Assembly: GCA_030149325.1 (NCBI GenBank)
Contig: JASBRS010000023.1
Span: 41,572 to 105,571, forward strand
Reading direction: 5' to 3'
DNA from: Deinococci bacterium
GTDB lineage: Bacteria; Deinococcota; Deinococci; Deinococcales; Trueperaceae
Length of the DNA stretch: 64,000 nt
Positions within the stretch are counted from its first letter, which is position 1, and the number at the start of each line of letters is the position of its first letter. The notes under the pieces were generated by a model that was not told the DNA's origin, did not search any database, and saw nothing but the letters and a program-made list of their open reading frames with translations. A program made the position numbers and the translations under genes. Positions 1-10,092 of this stretch are shown here, one piece after another.

Positions 1-150
1 CTCGATGCGATCACGTGCGACGGGCGTGTCTCCAGGTGGGGTTGTCGGGACCCCGACCGGGGAACGTACCCCCGAATCGGGAGGAAGCCGACCCAGACCA
101 AGAACCGGGTGGAGGCCCTGGGCCCGTCCGCCCCCGTGGAGTGAGCGTGC

Positions 151-1110
151 GTGGATAGACTGTACTCAACCGTCGCCTCGGTGCTGAGCCCAGCCTCGCC
201 GTATGCGCGGGACATCGGGCATCTGTTCTGGATCACCTTCTGGATCTCCATGGTGATCCTGCTGTTCGTCAGCGCCTTCGTGATCTTCAACCTGGTCCGC
301 TTCCGCGACCGCGGGGAGGGGGGGCTGCCGCCCCAGACCCACGGCAACACCGTGGTCGAGGTCACGTGGACGGTCGTCCCGTTGGTGATCCTCATCGTGC
401 TGTTCGTGCTCACCGTGCAGACCATGGCTGCGGTGTCGCCGTCGACGAAGACCACGGCGAACGCCCTCAACGTCGACGTGGTGGCGCACCAGTGGTGGTG
501 GGAGTTCCGCTATCCCGACGGCGACGTGGTGACCGCCAACGAGCTCCACATCCCGGTCGGCCGCACCATCCATCTCACCCTGACCTCGGCCGACGTCATC
601 CACGACTTCTGGGTCCCCGAGCTCGGCCGCAAGATGGACGCCGTGCCGGGGCACCCCAACACCATGATCATCCAGGCCGACCGGCCCGGCACCTACCTCG
701 GCACCTGCGCCGAGTACTGCGGCACCGATCACGCTTGGATGCGCATCCGCGTGGTCGCGCAGACGCCCGATGCGTACCAGGCCTGGCTGACGGCTCAGGC
801 CCAGCCGCACGCCCAGCCGGCCAACGCCAAGCAGGCGATCGGGCGCGGGCTCTTCGTGGGGCTCACGTGCTCGAGCTGCCACACCATCAAGGGCTCGGGG
901 GCTACGGCGAGCAAGGACGTGGGCCCGGACCTGACGCACCTGGCCGACCGTGACACCCTGGCCGCGGGCGTGATCGCCAACACCCCGGAGAACCTGCGAC
1001 AGTGGCTGGCCGACCCCAACAGCATCAAGCCGGGTTCGTACATGCCGGACCTTCACCTGTCGTCACAGCAGCTCGACGCCCTGGTGGCCTATCTGGAGGA
1101 ACAACCGTGA
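151..1110 (+). CDS. coxB: cytochrome c oxidase subunit II, caa3 type, with fused cytochrome c
   Basis: Subunit II of a haem-copper oxidase, 319 aa; it accepts electrons through CuA and passes them to subunit I. Two N-terminal membrane segments (about residues 24-48 and 75-92) lead into the cupredoxin domain with the CuA motif CAEYCG (C186, C190, followed by H and M). A C-terminal cytochrome c domain carries CSSCH (C240, C243, H244) and a likely axial Met298, which defines the caa3 subtype. The GTG start is preceded by a GGAG-type ribosome site near 137. Its last codon overlaps coxA (GTGA), so it heads the respiratory operon. Family assignment is firm; no cleavable signal peptide is obvious. 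Confidence 0.96.
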   Translation: MDRLYSTVASVLSPASPYARDIGHLFWITFWISMVILLFVSAFVIFNLVRFRDRGEGGLPPQTHGNTVVEVTWTVVPLVILIVLFVLTVQTMAAVSPSTKTTANALNVDVVAHQWWWEFRYPDGDVVTANELHIPVGRTIHLTLTSADVIHDFWVPELGRKMDAVPGHPNTMIIQADRPGTYLGTCAEYCGTDHAWMRIRVVAQTPDAYQAWLTAQAQPHAQPANAKQAIGRGLFVGLTCSSCHTIKGSGATASKDVGPDLTHLADRDTLAAGVIANTPENLRQWLADPNSIKPGSYMPDLHLSSQQLDALVAYLEEQP

Positions 1111-2780
1111 GTCAGGAGTCGGTCTCCCCCCACGCTCTCCCCTTCCCGCCCCTCACGCGCGGATGGGGTTGGCTGGCGTGGCTCTCCACGACGGATCACA
1201 AGAAGATCGGCATCCTCTACATGGTCACCTCGCTGTTCTTCTTCGGCGTCGGCGGCATCGAGGCGCTGCTGATCCGCATCCAGCTGGCGACGCCCGAGGC
1301 CAAGGTCCTGACGCCGCAGGAATACAACGCCATCTTCACCATGCACGGCACGACCATGATCTTCCTGGTCGTCATGCCGCTGTTCATCGGGATCGCGAAC
1401 TACCTGGTGCCGCTGATGATCGGCGCTCGCGACGTCGCCTTCCCCCGGCTCAACGCCTTGGGCTTCTGGGTGTTCCTGCTCGGCGGCATCGTCATCTACC
1501 TGGCGCTGTTCACCGGCAGCCTGGCCGACGCCGGCTGGTTCAGCTACGCACCCCTCAGCGAGGCCGCGTACTCGTCGCGGCCCGGGGTGGACTACTGGAT
1601 CGTGGGCCTCATCGAGATGGGGGTCGGGACCATCGGCGCGGCCGTCAACCTGCTGGCGACGATCGTGCGCTACCGGGCCCCGGGGATGACCTACCGGCGC
1701 ATGCCGTTGTTCGTGTGGATGATGATGATCACCAGCCTGATCATCCTCTACGCCCTGACGCCACTGAACGCCGGGCTCATCATGCTCCTCGGCGACCGCC
1801 TGCTCCACCTCCACTTCTTCCGCGCCAACGTCAGCGGAGGCTCGGCCATCCTGTGGCAGCACATCTTCTGGTTCTTCGGCCACCCCGAGGTCTACATCAT
1901 GGCGCTGCCCGCCTTCGGGATGATGTCCGAGGTGGTGCCGGTGTTCTCGCGCAAGCCGATCTTCGGCTACACCTTCGTGGCCGGTTCGGGCGTGGCCATC
2001 GGCCTGCTGAGCTTCGCGGTATGGGTGCACCACATGTTCGCCGTCGGCCTGAGCACGCCCATGAACGCGGCCTTCAGCGCCGCCAGCATGCTGATCGCGG
2101 TGCCCACCGGGGTGAAGATCTTCAACTGGAGCACCACCATGTTCCGCGGCAAGCTGCGGCTCGACACGCCGCTGCTGTTCGCCGCGGCGTTCATCATCCA
2201 GTTTGTCATCGGCGGCATCACCGGCACCATGTTCGCGGCCGTGCCGCTCGATTGGCAGCTCACCGACAGCTACTTCGTGGTGGCGCACTTCCACTACGTG
2301 CTCTTCGGCGGTTCGATGTTCGCGCTGTGGGCGGGCGTCTACTACTGGTACCCGAAGATCACGGGCCGCATGCTGAACGAGCGCTTGGGCAAGTGGCACT
2401 TCTGGCTGGCGGTGATCGGCTTCAACGCCACCTTCTTCGTGCAGCACATCCTCGGCCTCGTGGGTATGCCGCGGCGCGTGTACACCTACCCCAACCTCCC
2501 CGGCTACGAGGCCATGAACATGATCTCGACCGTGGGGGCCTTCATCCTGGCGGCGGCCGTGGTGCTGTTCCTGTGGAACCTGGTGGTCAGCTTCCGCCGC
2601 GGCAAGCCCGCCGGCGACAACCCCTGGGACGCCTGGACGCTCGAGTGGGCGACCAACTCGCCGCCGCCGGAGCACAACTTCGAGAAGCTCCCGCCCGTCC
2701 GTAGCGCCCGGCCGCTGTTCGACCTGGCTCACCCGGAGATCGCCGACTACCTCGACACGCACTCGGAGGCGAAGGCATGA
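1107..2780 (+). CDS. coxA: cytochrome c oxidase subunit I
   Basis: Catalytic subunit of the oxidase, about 557 aa with roughly 12 membrane helices; reduces O2 and pumps protons. Visible ligands: H80 (haem a, in FTMHGTTM), H259 and Y263 of the His-Tyr pair in GHPEVY, H308 and H309 (CuB), H394 and H396 (haem a3 and haem a, in VAHFHYVLFGG). The reading frame is open further upstream, but the GTG at 1107 overlaps the coxB stop, follows a GGAGG at 1096-1100 and gives the normal N-terminus, so it was chosen. Stop overlaps the coxC start (ATGA). Confidence 0.97.
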   Translation: MSQESVSPHALPFPPLTRGWGWLAWLSTTDHKKIGILYMVTSLFFFGVGGIEALLIRIQLATPEAKVLTPQEYNAIFTMHGTTMIFLVVMPLFIGIANYLVPLMIGARDVAFPRLNALGFWVFLLGGIVIYLALFTGSLADAGWFSYAPLSEAAYSSRPGVDYWIVGLIEMGVGTIGAAVNLLATIVRYRAPGMTYRRMPLFVWMMMITSLIILYALTPLNAGLIMLLGDRLLHLHFFRANVSGGSAILWQHIFWFFGHPEVYIMALPAFGMMSEVVPVFSRKPIFGYTFVAGSGVAIGLLSFAVWVHHMFAVGLSTPMNAAFSAASMLIAVPTGVKIFNWSTTMFRGKLRLDTPLLFAAAFIIQFVIGGITGTMFAAVPLDWQLTDSYFVVAHFHYVLFGGSMFALWAGVYYWYPKITGRMLNERLGKWHFWLAVIGFNATFFVQHILGLVGMPRRVYTYPNLPGYEAMNMISTVGAFILAAAVVLFLWNLVVSFRRGKPAGDNPWDAWTLEWATNSPPPEHNFEKLPPVRSARPLFDLAHPEIADYLDTHSEAKA

Positions 2781-3355
2781 CGACCGCCAAGACGACCGCC
2801 GCCGGACCCAACTGGAACCGCCACAAGGTCGGCATGCTGTTCTTCATCAGCTCGGAGATCTTCTTCTTCCTGACGCTGCTGTCGAGCTACGCCTACCTCA
2901 GCGGCGCCTTCGGCAACCTCCCGCGCGAGGTCCTGGCGGTGCCGCGCACGCTCATCTTCAGCTTCTTCCTGTTCTCGAGCAGCCTCACGATCTGGTTCGC
3001 GGAGCGGGCGTTCCACCGCAAGCGCTACGGCCAGTTCCGGGCCTGGATGCTGCTCACCATGCTGCTGGGCCTGGTGTTCCTCACCGGCCAGGTGATCGAG
3101 TACACCGAGCTCATCCGCACCGGCGTCACCCTCAACTTCGACGTCTTCAGCTCGGCGTTCTTCACGCTCACGGGCTTCCACGGTCTGCACGTCGTGACCG
3201 GCCTCATCATGCTCGGCTCGGTCACCGGCCTGAGCTTCGCCGGCAAGCTCGGGCCGGAGAACGAGTCCGCGTTGGCCACGGTCTCGTACTACTGGCACTT
3301 CGTCGATGCCGTGTGGGTAGCGGTGTTCACCGTCGCCTACCTGATCTTCGTCTGA
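2777..3355 (+). CDS. coxC: cytochrome c oxidase subunit III
   Basis: Five-helix subunit III of the haem-copper oxidase, 192 aa, the short bacterial form. It begins NRHKVGMLFFISSEIFFFLTL and ends with the family pattern SYYWHFVDAVWVAVFTVAYL. It has no cofactors and is thought to stabilise the proton-pumping core and bind lipid. Start overlaps the coxA stop by 4 bases, which implies translational coupling; ctaG begins 3 bases after its stop. Confidence 0.95.
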   Translation: MTTAKTTAAGPNWNRHKVGMLFFISSEIFFFLTLLSSYAYLSGAFGNLPREVLAVPRTLIFSFFLFSSSLTIWFAERAFHRKRYGQFRAWMLLTMLLGLVFLTGQVIEYTELIRTGVTLNFDVFSSAFFTLTGFHGLHVVTGLIMLGSVTGLSFAGKLGPENESALATVSYYWHFVDAVWVAVFTVAYLIFV

Positions 3356-3358
3356 GTC

Positions 3359-4315
3359 ATGACCACCGCCCACCTGCTCGCCATCGCCTGGAGTCCGGAC
3401 CCCTCGGTGTTCGGTGGTAGCGCCGCCCTGGCGGTCGGCTACCTGGCGTGGACGCGACGCTTCGGGCCACGCGCCTGGATCTTCCTTGCCGGCGTGGTGG
3501 CGCTGTTGCTGGCCCTGGTCGGTCCGCTCGACCGGATCGGCGAGCTCTACCTGTTCAGCGTGCACATGCTCCAGCACCTGGTGCTGATCCTGATCGTCCC
3601 GCCGCTGTTGTTGTGGGGGCTCCCTCCGGCGGCCACCGAGCGCCTGCTCGCCGTGCCCTGGCTGGGCCGCCTCGAGCGCGTCCTCGGCCGTCCGGCCGTG
3701 GCGCTGCCGGTCGCCATCGTGGCGCTGTGGGCGTGGCACGTGCCCACGCTCTACGACATGGCGCTCCGCAGCGAGAGCGTGCACGCGCTCGAGCACGTGA
3801 TCTTCCTGGTGACGGCCACCATGTTCTGGTGGCCGGTGCTGACGCCGGTGCGCGCTCGGCGCCTCAGCCCGCCGGCCGCGATGGCCTACCTGTTCGCGGT
3901 CATGGCGTCCGACTCGGCCCTCGGAGCGATCCTGACCTTCGCGCCGGCCCCGCTGTACTCCTTCTACCTGGTGCCGCCCGATCCCTACGGCGCGCTGGCG
4001 CTGATCCGCGACGGCTGGCACGTCTCCGCCCTCGCCGATCAGCAGATGGGCGGCCTGGCGATGTGGATCCCCGGCGGCCTGTTCACCATCGTCGCGATCC
4101 TCATCGAATTCGGCCTGTGGTTCCAGGAGCCCGAGGTCGACGAACGCACGGAGTCGCCGTCCACGCCGGCGGGGGGCCGGACGCTGGATCGCCCGCTCCG
4201 GACCGTCGCGACGGACGTCGCGGCCGGACCCATCGTCCCCGCGGATGCGACTCCGCGGTTCGTCTCCTGGCTCGCACCCGCCGCCCCTCGCGGCGTCCTG
4301 GAAGGAGCACGATGA
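3359..4315 (+). CDS. ctaG: CtaG-type (caa3) oxidase assembly membrane protein
   Basis: Polytopic membrane protein of 318 aa of the caa3_CtaG family (the Bacillus type, unrelated to Cox11), needed for caa3 oxidase assembly, probably CuB insertion. Family hallmarks are visible: FSVHMLQHLVLILIVPPLLLWG near residues 66-87, ALWAWHVPTLYDMAL, the HALEHVIFLVTATMFWWPV stretch, and a late DQQMGGLAMWIPGG segment. The final 60 residues are hydrophilic and low in complexity. Its place between oxidase and Rieske genes supports the role. Stop overlaps the next start (ATGA). Confidence 0.92.
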   Translation: MTTAHLLAIAWSPDPSVFGGSAALAVGYLAWTRRFGPRAWIFLAGVVALLLALVGPLDRIGELYLFSVHMLQHLVLILIVPPLLLWGLPPAATERLLAVPWLGRLERVLGRPAVALPVAIVALWAWHVPTLYDMALRSESVHALEHVIFLVTATMFWWPVLTPVRARRLSPPAAMAYLFAVMASDSALGAILTFAPAPLYSFYLVPPDPYGALALIRDGWHVSALADQQMGGLAMWIPGGLFTIVAILIEFGLWFQEPEVDERTESPSTPAGGRTLDRPLRTVATDVAAGPIVPADATPRFVSWLAPAAPRGVLEGAR

Positions 4316-4536
4316 ACGACAACGAGCACGTGGAGTGGCAGCAGCCGCGCGAGATGCTCATCCCGCGGCCAACCACGTGGCCCCTCTGGGTGGCCTTCGG
4401 CATCACCTTCATCATGTTGGGGTTGATCACGCACTGGATCGTCGCCCTGGCGGGTGTCGTCCTCTTCGGCATTTCGATCGTGGGTTGGATGGGAGAGATG
4501 ATTCGTGACGGACAAGCCGACGAGTCCCACCACTGA
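4312..4536 (+). CDS. small oxidase subunit IV-like membrane protein
   Basis: A 74-aa protein with two hydrophobic stretches (about residues 22-38 and 43-59) and soluble ends. Start ATG overlaps the ctaG stop (ATGA) and is preceded by GGAAGGAG. Small two-helix proteins at this operon position are usually annotated as cytochrome c oxidase subunit IV/CtaF-like. That assignment rests on position, size and topology rather than on a catalytic motif. The downstream Rieske gene starts 32 bases before its end, an unusually long overlap that suggests tight coupling. Confidence 0.7.
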   Translation: MNDNEHVEWQQPREMLIPRPTTWPLWVAFGITFIMLGLITHWIVALAGVVLFGISIVGWMGEMIRDGQADESHH

Positions 4537-5041
4537 GGGCAGCGATCCCGGCCGTCGCAGGGTGCTGGCCGGCATCAGCGTCGCGCTCGGTGGCTTCGCC
4601 GCGCTGCTGGTGGGCGTGCCGGTGCTCGGCGCCGTGCTCAAGCCGATGGTGCAGAAGGAGCCGCGGGTGTGGCGCAAGGTGGGCGCCGTGAACGACTTCA
4701 AGATCGGCCAGACGGTGGCCGTGAGCTACGAGAACGGCGGCACCAAGCCGTGGGCGGGCGTCACCGGCCGGACCTCGGCGTACCTCCGCCGCGACACCAG
4801 CACCGCCTTCACCGCCTTCTCCGTGAACTGCTCACACCTCGGGTGCCCGGTGCGCTGGGAGCAGTCGGCCGACCTGTTCATGTGCCCCTGCCACGGCGGC
4901 GTCTACTACTCCAACGGTGACGTGGCCGCTGGCCCGCCACCGCGCCCGCTGGCCGAGTACCCGGTGCGCGTCAACAACGGCGACGTCGAGATCCTGACCA
5001 CGCCCCTGCCGATCGACGGCCGGGTGCCGAAGGCGAGCTGA
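4505..5041 (+). CDS. Rieske iron-sulfur protein of the quinol:cytochrome c reductase
   Basis: 178-aa Rieske subunit with a single N-terminal anchor. The N-terminus GRRRVLAGISVALGGFAALL resembles a twin-arginine export/anchor sequence. The cluster-binding boxes are intact: CSHLGC (C109, H111, C114) and CPCHGG (C127, C129, H130), where C109/H111/C127/H130 ligate 2Fe-2S and C114-C129 would form the disulfide. It starts at GTG inside the preceding gene and is followed 1 base later by cytochrome b, so the two make one reductase module placed after the oxidase genes. Confidence 0.94.
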   Translation: MTDKPTSPTTEGSDPGRRRVLAGISVALGGFAALLVGVPVLGAVLKPMVQKEPRVWRKVGAVNDFKIGQTVAVSYENGGTKPWAGVTGRTSAYLRRDTSTAFTAFSVNCSHLGCPVRWEQSADLFMCPCHGGVYYSNGDVAAGPPPRPLAEYPVRVNNGDVEILTTPLPIDGRVPKAS

Positions 5042-5042
5042 G

Positions 5043-6449
5043 ATGTTCCGTCGCATCGGGAATTGGATCGAAGACCGCACCGGCATCGGCGAGCTCATCG
5101 GGCCCGTCATGTCGCACCTGGTGCCGCGCGGCTCCGCCTGGCTGTACGTGTTCGGCAGCGCCACGCTGTTCGCGTTCCTGCTCCAGGTGGTCACCGGCAT
5201 CGCCCTCAGCTTCGTCTACGTGCCCTCCTCCAGCCAGGCCTACGAGAGCCTGAAGTTCATCACCGAGAACTCGCCCCTCGACCACTTCCTGCGCTCGGTG
5301 CACTACTTCGGGGCCACGGCCATGATCGTCATGGTGGGCCTGCACATGCTGCGCACCTTCCTGTTCGCCTCGTACAAGTACCCGCGCGAGGCGAGCTGGA
5401 TGAGCGGCACGGTGCTGTTGTTCCTGACGCTGGCCATGGGCTTCACCGGCCAGATCCTGCGTTGGGACCAGACGGCCATCTGGTCGGTGGTGGTGGGCGC
5501 CCAGCAGGCGGGCTACGTCCCCTTCATCGGACCGGCGCTGGCGCGCTTCATGCTGGCGGGTGAGAGCCTAGGCGGACAGACGCTCAGTCAGTTCTTCGCG
5601 CTCCACGTGTTCGTCTTCCCCGTCTTGATCACCGCGCTGCTGGCGCCGCACCTGTGGATGGTCATCCGCAACGGCATCTCGGAGCCGCCCAAGCGCGGCA
5701 AGCCGGTCGACCCCACGACCTACAAGGAGGAGTACCACCAGCTCCTGGAGAAGGACGGGGTGCCGTTCTGGCCCGACGCCGCCTGGCGCGACGTGGTCTT
5801 CGCGGTGCTGATGATCGTCACCATCGTGGGTCTGGCGATCACGCTGGGGCCGCCCCACCTGGTCGACGCCCCCAACCCGACGAACCTCGTCACCGAGCCC
5901 AAGCCCGACTTCTACCTGCTGTGGTACTTCAGCGTGCTGGCGCTCATCCCGCACGCCTGGACGCCCTACGTCATCATCGGCGGGCCCGGCATCGTGTTCC
6001 TGGTGCTGTTCCTGCTGCCGCTGTTCGCGCGGTCGGGGGAACGCCACCCGCTGCGGCGCCCCTGGGCGCTCGGCGCCGTCACGGTGGTGATCGTGGGTAT
6101 CGGAGCGTTCTGGTCGCTGGCCACCTGGGAGCCGTGGTCGCCTCGCTACGACGCGCCGCCGCTGTCGGCGCAGACCATCGGCAACGTCAGCCCCGAGGCG
6201 CAGGCCGGTGCGGTGCTGTTCCACGACAAGGGCTGCATCGAGTGCCACCGCATCGGCAACGACGGCGGCTTCCGCGGCCCCAACCTCACGTACGTCGGCA
6301 ACCGGCTCGACGCCCGGGAGTTGACCTGGCGCATCGCCAACGGCGGCTACAACATGCCGGCCTTCGCCAAGATCCTCTCGGCCAAGGAGATGAACGACCT
6401 CGTCGCCTTCCTGGAGACGCGCAAGCCGGCGCTCAGCGCCACGCACTAG
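5043..6449 (+). CDS. cytochrome b with C-terminal fused cytochrome c
   Basis: 468-aa membrane protein joining a full cytochrome b (N-terminal b6-like core with haem-b histidines such as in SVHYFGATAMIVMVGLHMLR, and a subunit IV-like part) to a c-type haem domain. The c domain has CIECH (C398, C401, H402) and likely axial Met438 in GGYNMPAF. The Qo motif reads PDFY instead of PEWY, a variation usually linked to low-potential quinones such as menaquinone. With coxB also carrying its own c-haem, no free cytochrome c gene is needed in the operon. Followed by strong terminator hairpins. Confidence 0.95.
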   Translation: MFRRIGNWIEDRTGIGELIGPVMSHLVPRGSAWLYVFGSATLFAFLLQVVTGIALSFVYVPSSSQAYESLKFITENSPLDHFLRSVHYFGATAMIVMVGLHMLRTFLFASYKYPREASWMSGTVLLFLTLAMGFTGQILRWDQTAIWSVVVGAQQAGYVPFIGPALARFMLAGESLGGQTLSQFFALHVFVFPVLITALLAPHLWMVIRNGISEPPKRGKPVDPTTYKEEYHQLLEKDGVPFWPDAAWRDVVFAVLMIVTIVGLAITLGPPHLVDAPNPTNLVTEPKPDFYLLWYFSVLALIPHAWTPYVIIGGPGIVFLVLFLLPLFARSGERHPLRRPWALGAVTVVIVGIGAFWSLATWEPWSPRYDAPPLSAQTIGNVSPEAQAGAVLFHDKGCIECHRIGNDGGFRGPNLTYVGNRLDARELTWRIANGGYNMPAFAKILSAKEMNDLVAFLETRKPALSATH

Positions 6450-6453
6450 AACG

Positions 6454-6479
6454 GCGGGTCGGGGCTCGCCCCGACCCGC
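6454..6479. terminator. bidirectional terminator hairpin 1
   Basis: Perfect 11-bp stem, GCGGGTCGGGG paired with CCCCGACCCGC around a CTCG loop, 5 bases after the cytochrome b stop. It lies between convergent genes (respiratory operon + and gyrB -). It has no T-tract, as is common in high-G+C bacteria. Confidence 0.75.
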
Positions 6480-6487
6480 GCCACGGA

Positions 6488-6526
6488 GGAGGAGGGGCGG
6501 GTCCGGTTCGGACCCGCCCCTCCTCC
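6488..6526. terminator. bidirectional terminator hairpin 2
   Basis: Perfect 18-bp stem with a 3-base loop (left arm 6488-6505, right arm 6509-6526), lying 40 bases downstream of the gyrB stop on the other strand. A very stable hairpin between convergent genes; it should stop transcription from both sides. Confidence 0.8.
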
Positions 6527-6566
6527 GTCGTTCGTCGTGGGTCGCGGCGGTGCCTGCGGGGTGCGC

Positions 6567-8609
<2,043 letters not shown>

Positions 8610-8768
8610 AACACTTTTGCCGTCAGGGACGCAACTCGAAGCCAGCAACAGGGGGCTCCAGGGGTGCCCTCACCTGCGCCACACCGGGGGCGGTTAGGGT
8701 CTGCCCGGGTGGTCCTCGTGCCCGGCCGCCGGCGACGCCGGGACGCGACCGACGCCAGGAGGAGTTGC

Positions 8769-9362
8769 ATGAACCGACGGACGTTGCTCTGGGGTCTCAT
8801 CGCGGTCGTGGCCTTCACGGTCGCGATCCAGTTCGTACCGGTGCCCGGTCTGGGGAAGGACCCGCCGGTCGTCAGCCGACCGAACTGGGACAGCGCCAGC
8901 ACCAAGGCCCTGGCCGTCCGCGCCTGCTACGACTGCCACAGCAACCAGACCCGTTGGCCCTGGTACAGCCGCATCGCTCCCTTCTCCTGGGTCGTCGCCC
9001 ATCACGTGGCGGAGGGCCGCGCGGTGCTCGACTTCTCCGATCCGGCGCGTGCCCGCGTGACCGCGACCCGGGCGGCGCACGCGGTCTCCAGCCAGGCCAT
9101 GCCGCCCCTGTACTACACCCTGGTCCACCCGGAAGCGCGGCTCAGCGCCGACCAGCGCCTCACCTTGGCCCAGGGACTGCTCGCCAGCCTGGGCGGGCAC
9201 ACCGGCAGCAAGCTGCTGCCCCCCTCCGTGCCCAGCCGCACGGCCGCGCCCGACGACCTGGCTCCGCTGCCGGGCGTCGCCTCGACCCTCCCCAGCGACG
9301 CGGGGGCGCGCCCCGGCGGTCCGGCGCCGGCCGGCACCAGCAGCAGCTCCGGCTCCCCCTAG
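8769..9362 (+). CDS. membrane-anchored haem-binding domain protein
   Basis: 197-aa protein with an N-terminal signal/anchor (about residues 5-24) and a haem-binding domain of the Haem_bd type. The domain has ACYDCHSNQTRWPWYSRIAPFSW (a CxxCH site near residue 55) and a later QAMPPLYYTLVHPEARLS segment supplying a possible axial Met. The C-terminus is Pro/Ser-rich and probably disordered. A GGAGGAG site precedes the ATG. It probably serves periplasmic electron transfer. It stands upstream of a two-component pair, so it may be a target or a sensory partner, but this is only positional. Confidence 0.85.
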   Translation: MNRRTLLWGLIAVVAFTVAIQFVPVPGLGKDPPVVSRPNWDSASTKALAVRACYDCHSNQTRWPWYSRIAPFSWVVAHHVAEGRAVLDFSDPARARVTATRAAHAVSSQAMPPLYYTLVHPEARLSADQRLTLAQGLLASLGGHTGSKLLPPSVPSRTAAPDDLAPLPGVASTLPSDAGARPGGPAPAGTSSSSGSP

Positions 9363-9376
9363 ACCGGGACCCCTGT

Positions 9377-9407
9377 CCTAGCCCGAAGCCGCGACCCCGG
9401 CTAGGCT
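9377..9407 (+). promoter_or_regulatory. inverted repeat overlapping the -10 of the response-regulator gene
   Basis: CCTAGCC (9377-9383) and GGCTAGG (9399-9405) form a 7-bp inverted repeat with 15-base spacing. The right arm overlaps a possible -10 TAGGCT (9402-9407), 16 bases before the regulator ATG. It could be an autoregulatory operator or simply a weak hairpin. Confidence 0.4.
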
Positions 9408-9423
9408 AGACCATGGGGCCAAC

Positions 9424-10089
9424 ATGAACGACCGCATCCTCATCGTCGAGGACGAGCCCAAGATCGCCGACGTGCTCGAGCGCTACCTGCGGGCCGCCGG
9501 CTTCCAGACCGAGCGGGCGAGCAGCGGCCGGCGAGCGCTCGAGCTGTGGCGTGCAGCGGACCCCGACGCCATCCTGCTCGACCTGATGATCCCCGACATG
9601 GACGGCCTCGAGGTGGCCCGCAAGGTGCGCGCGAGCTCCGACGTCCCCATCCTGATGGTGACCGCCCGGGCCGAGGAGGTCGACCGCCTGGTCGGGCTCG
9701 AGCTGGGCGCCGACGACTACATCGCCAAGCCCTTCAGCCCCCGCGAGGTGGTGGCGCGGGTGCGCGCCGTGCTGCGCCGCGCCCAGGGCGGGCTGCGCCG
9801 CAGCCAGCACTTCACCGTCGGGGGCCTCGAGGTCGATCTGGACGCCTTCGAGGCGCGCTGCGGTGACGACGTCCTGGTGCTCAGTCCCACCCAGTTGCGG
9901 CTCTTGGGGACACTCGCCGAGCAGCCCAACCGCGCCTTCCATCGCGCCGAGCTGCTCGACGTGCTCGACGACCCCGCGGCCGACACCCGCACCGTCGACG
10001 CCCACGTGAAGAACCTGCGGCAGCGCCTCGGCGCCTGCGCCACGCAGCTGGAGACGGTGCGCGGCGTGGGCTACCGGCTGAGGGGCTGA
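9424..10089 (+). CDS. OmpR-family response regulator
   Basis: 221-aa two-domain regulator. The receiver has the acidic pair E9/D10, phospho-acceptor D53, T80 and K102 in the expected order; the C-terminal winged helix (about residues 125-221) ends in TVDAHVKNLRQRLG and GVGYRLRG, typical of OmpR/PhoB proteins. It binds DNA when phosphorylated by the kinase encoded 3 bases downstream. The regulated genes are not identifiable; the haem-binding gene just upstream is one candidate. Confidence 0.95.
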   Translation: MNDRILIVEDEPKIADVLERYLRAAGFQTERASSGRRALELWRAADPDAILLDLMIPDMDGLEVARKVRASSDVPILMVTARAEEVDRLVGLELGADDYIAKPFSPREVVARVRAVLRRAQGGLRRSQHFTVGGLEVDLDAFEARCGDDVLVLSPTQLRLLGTLAEQPNRAFHRAELLDVLDDPAADTRTVDAHVKNLRQRLGACATQLETVRGVGYRLRG

Positions 10090-10092
10090 GGC

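Noticed and set aside
1..150. Short frame before coxB (5-187)
   Set aside because: It overlaps the coxB start in another frame and has no recognisable protein character; the segment 1-150 probably holds the operon leader or promoter, which could not be identified.
166..1056. Long antisense frames such as this one opposite coxB, and similar ones opposite most genes
   Set aside because: They are expected in very G+C-rich DNA, have Arg/His/Gly-biased translations and no domain motifs.
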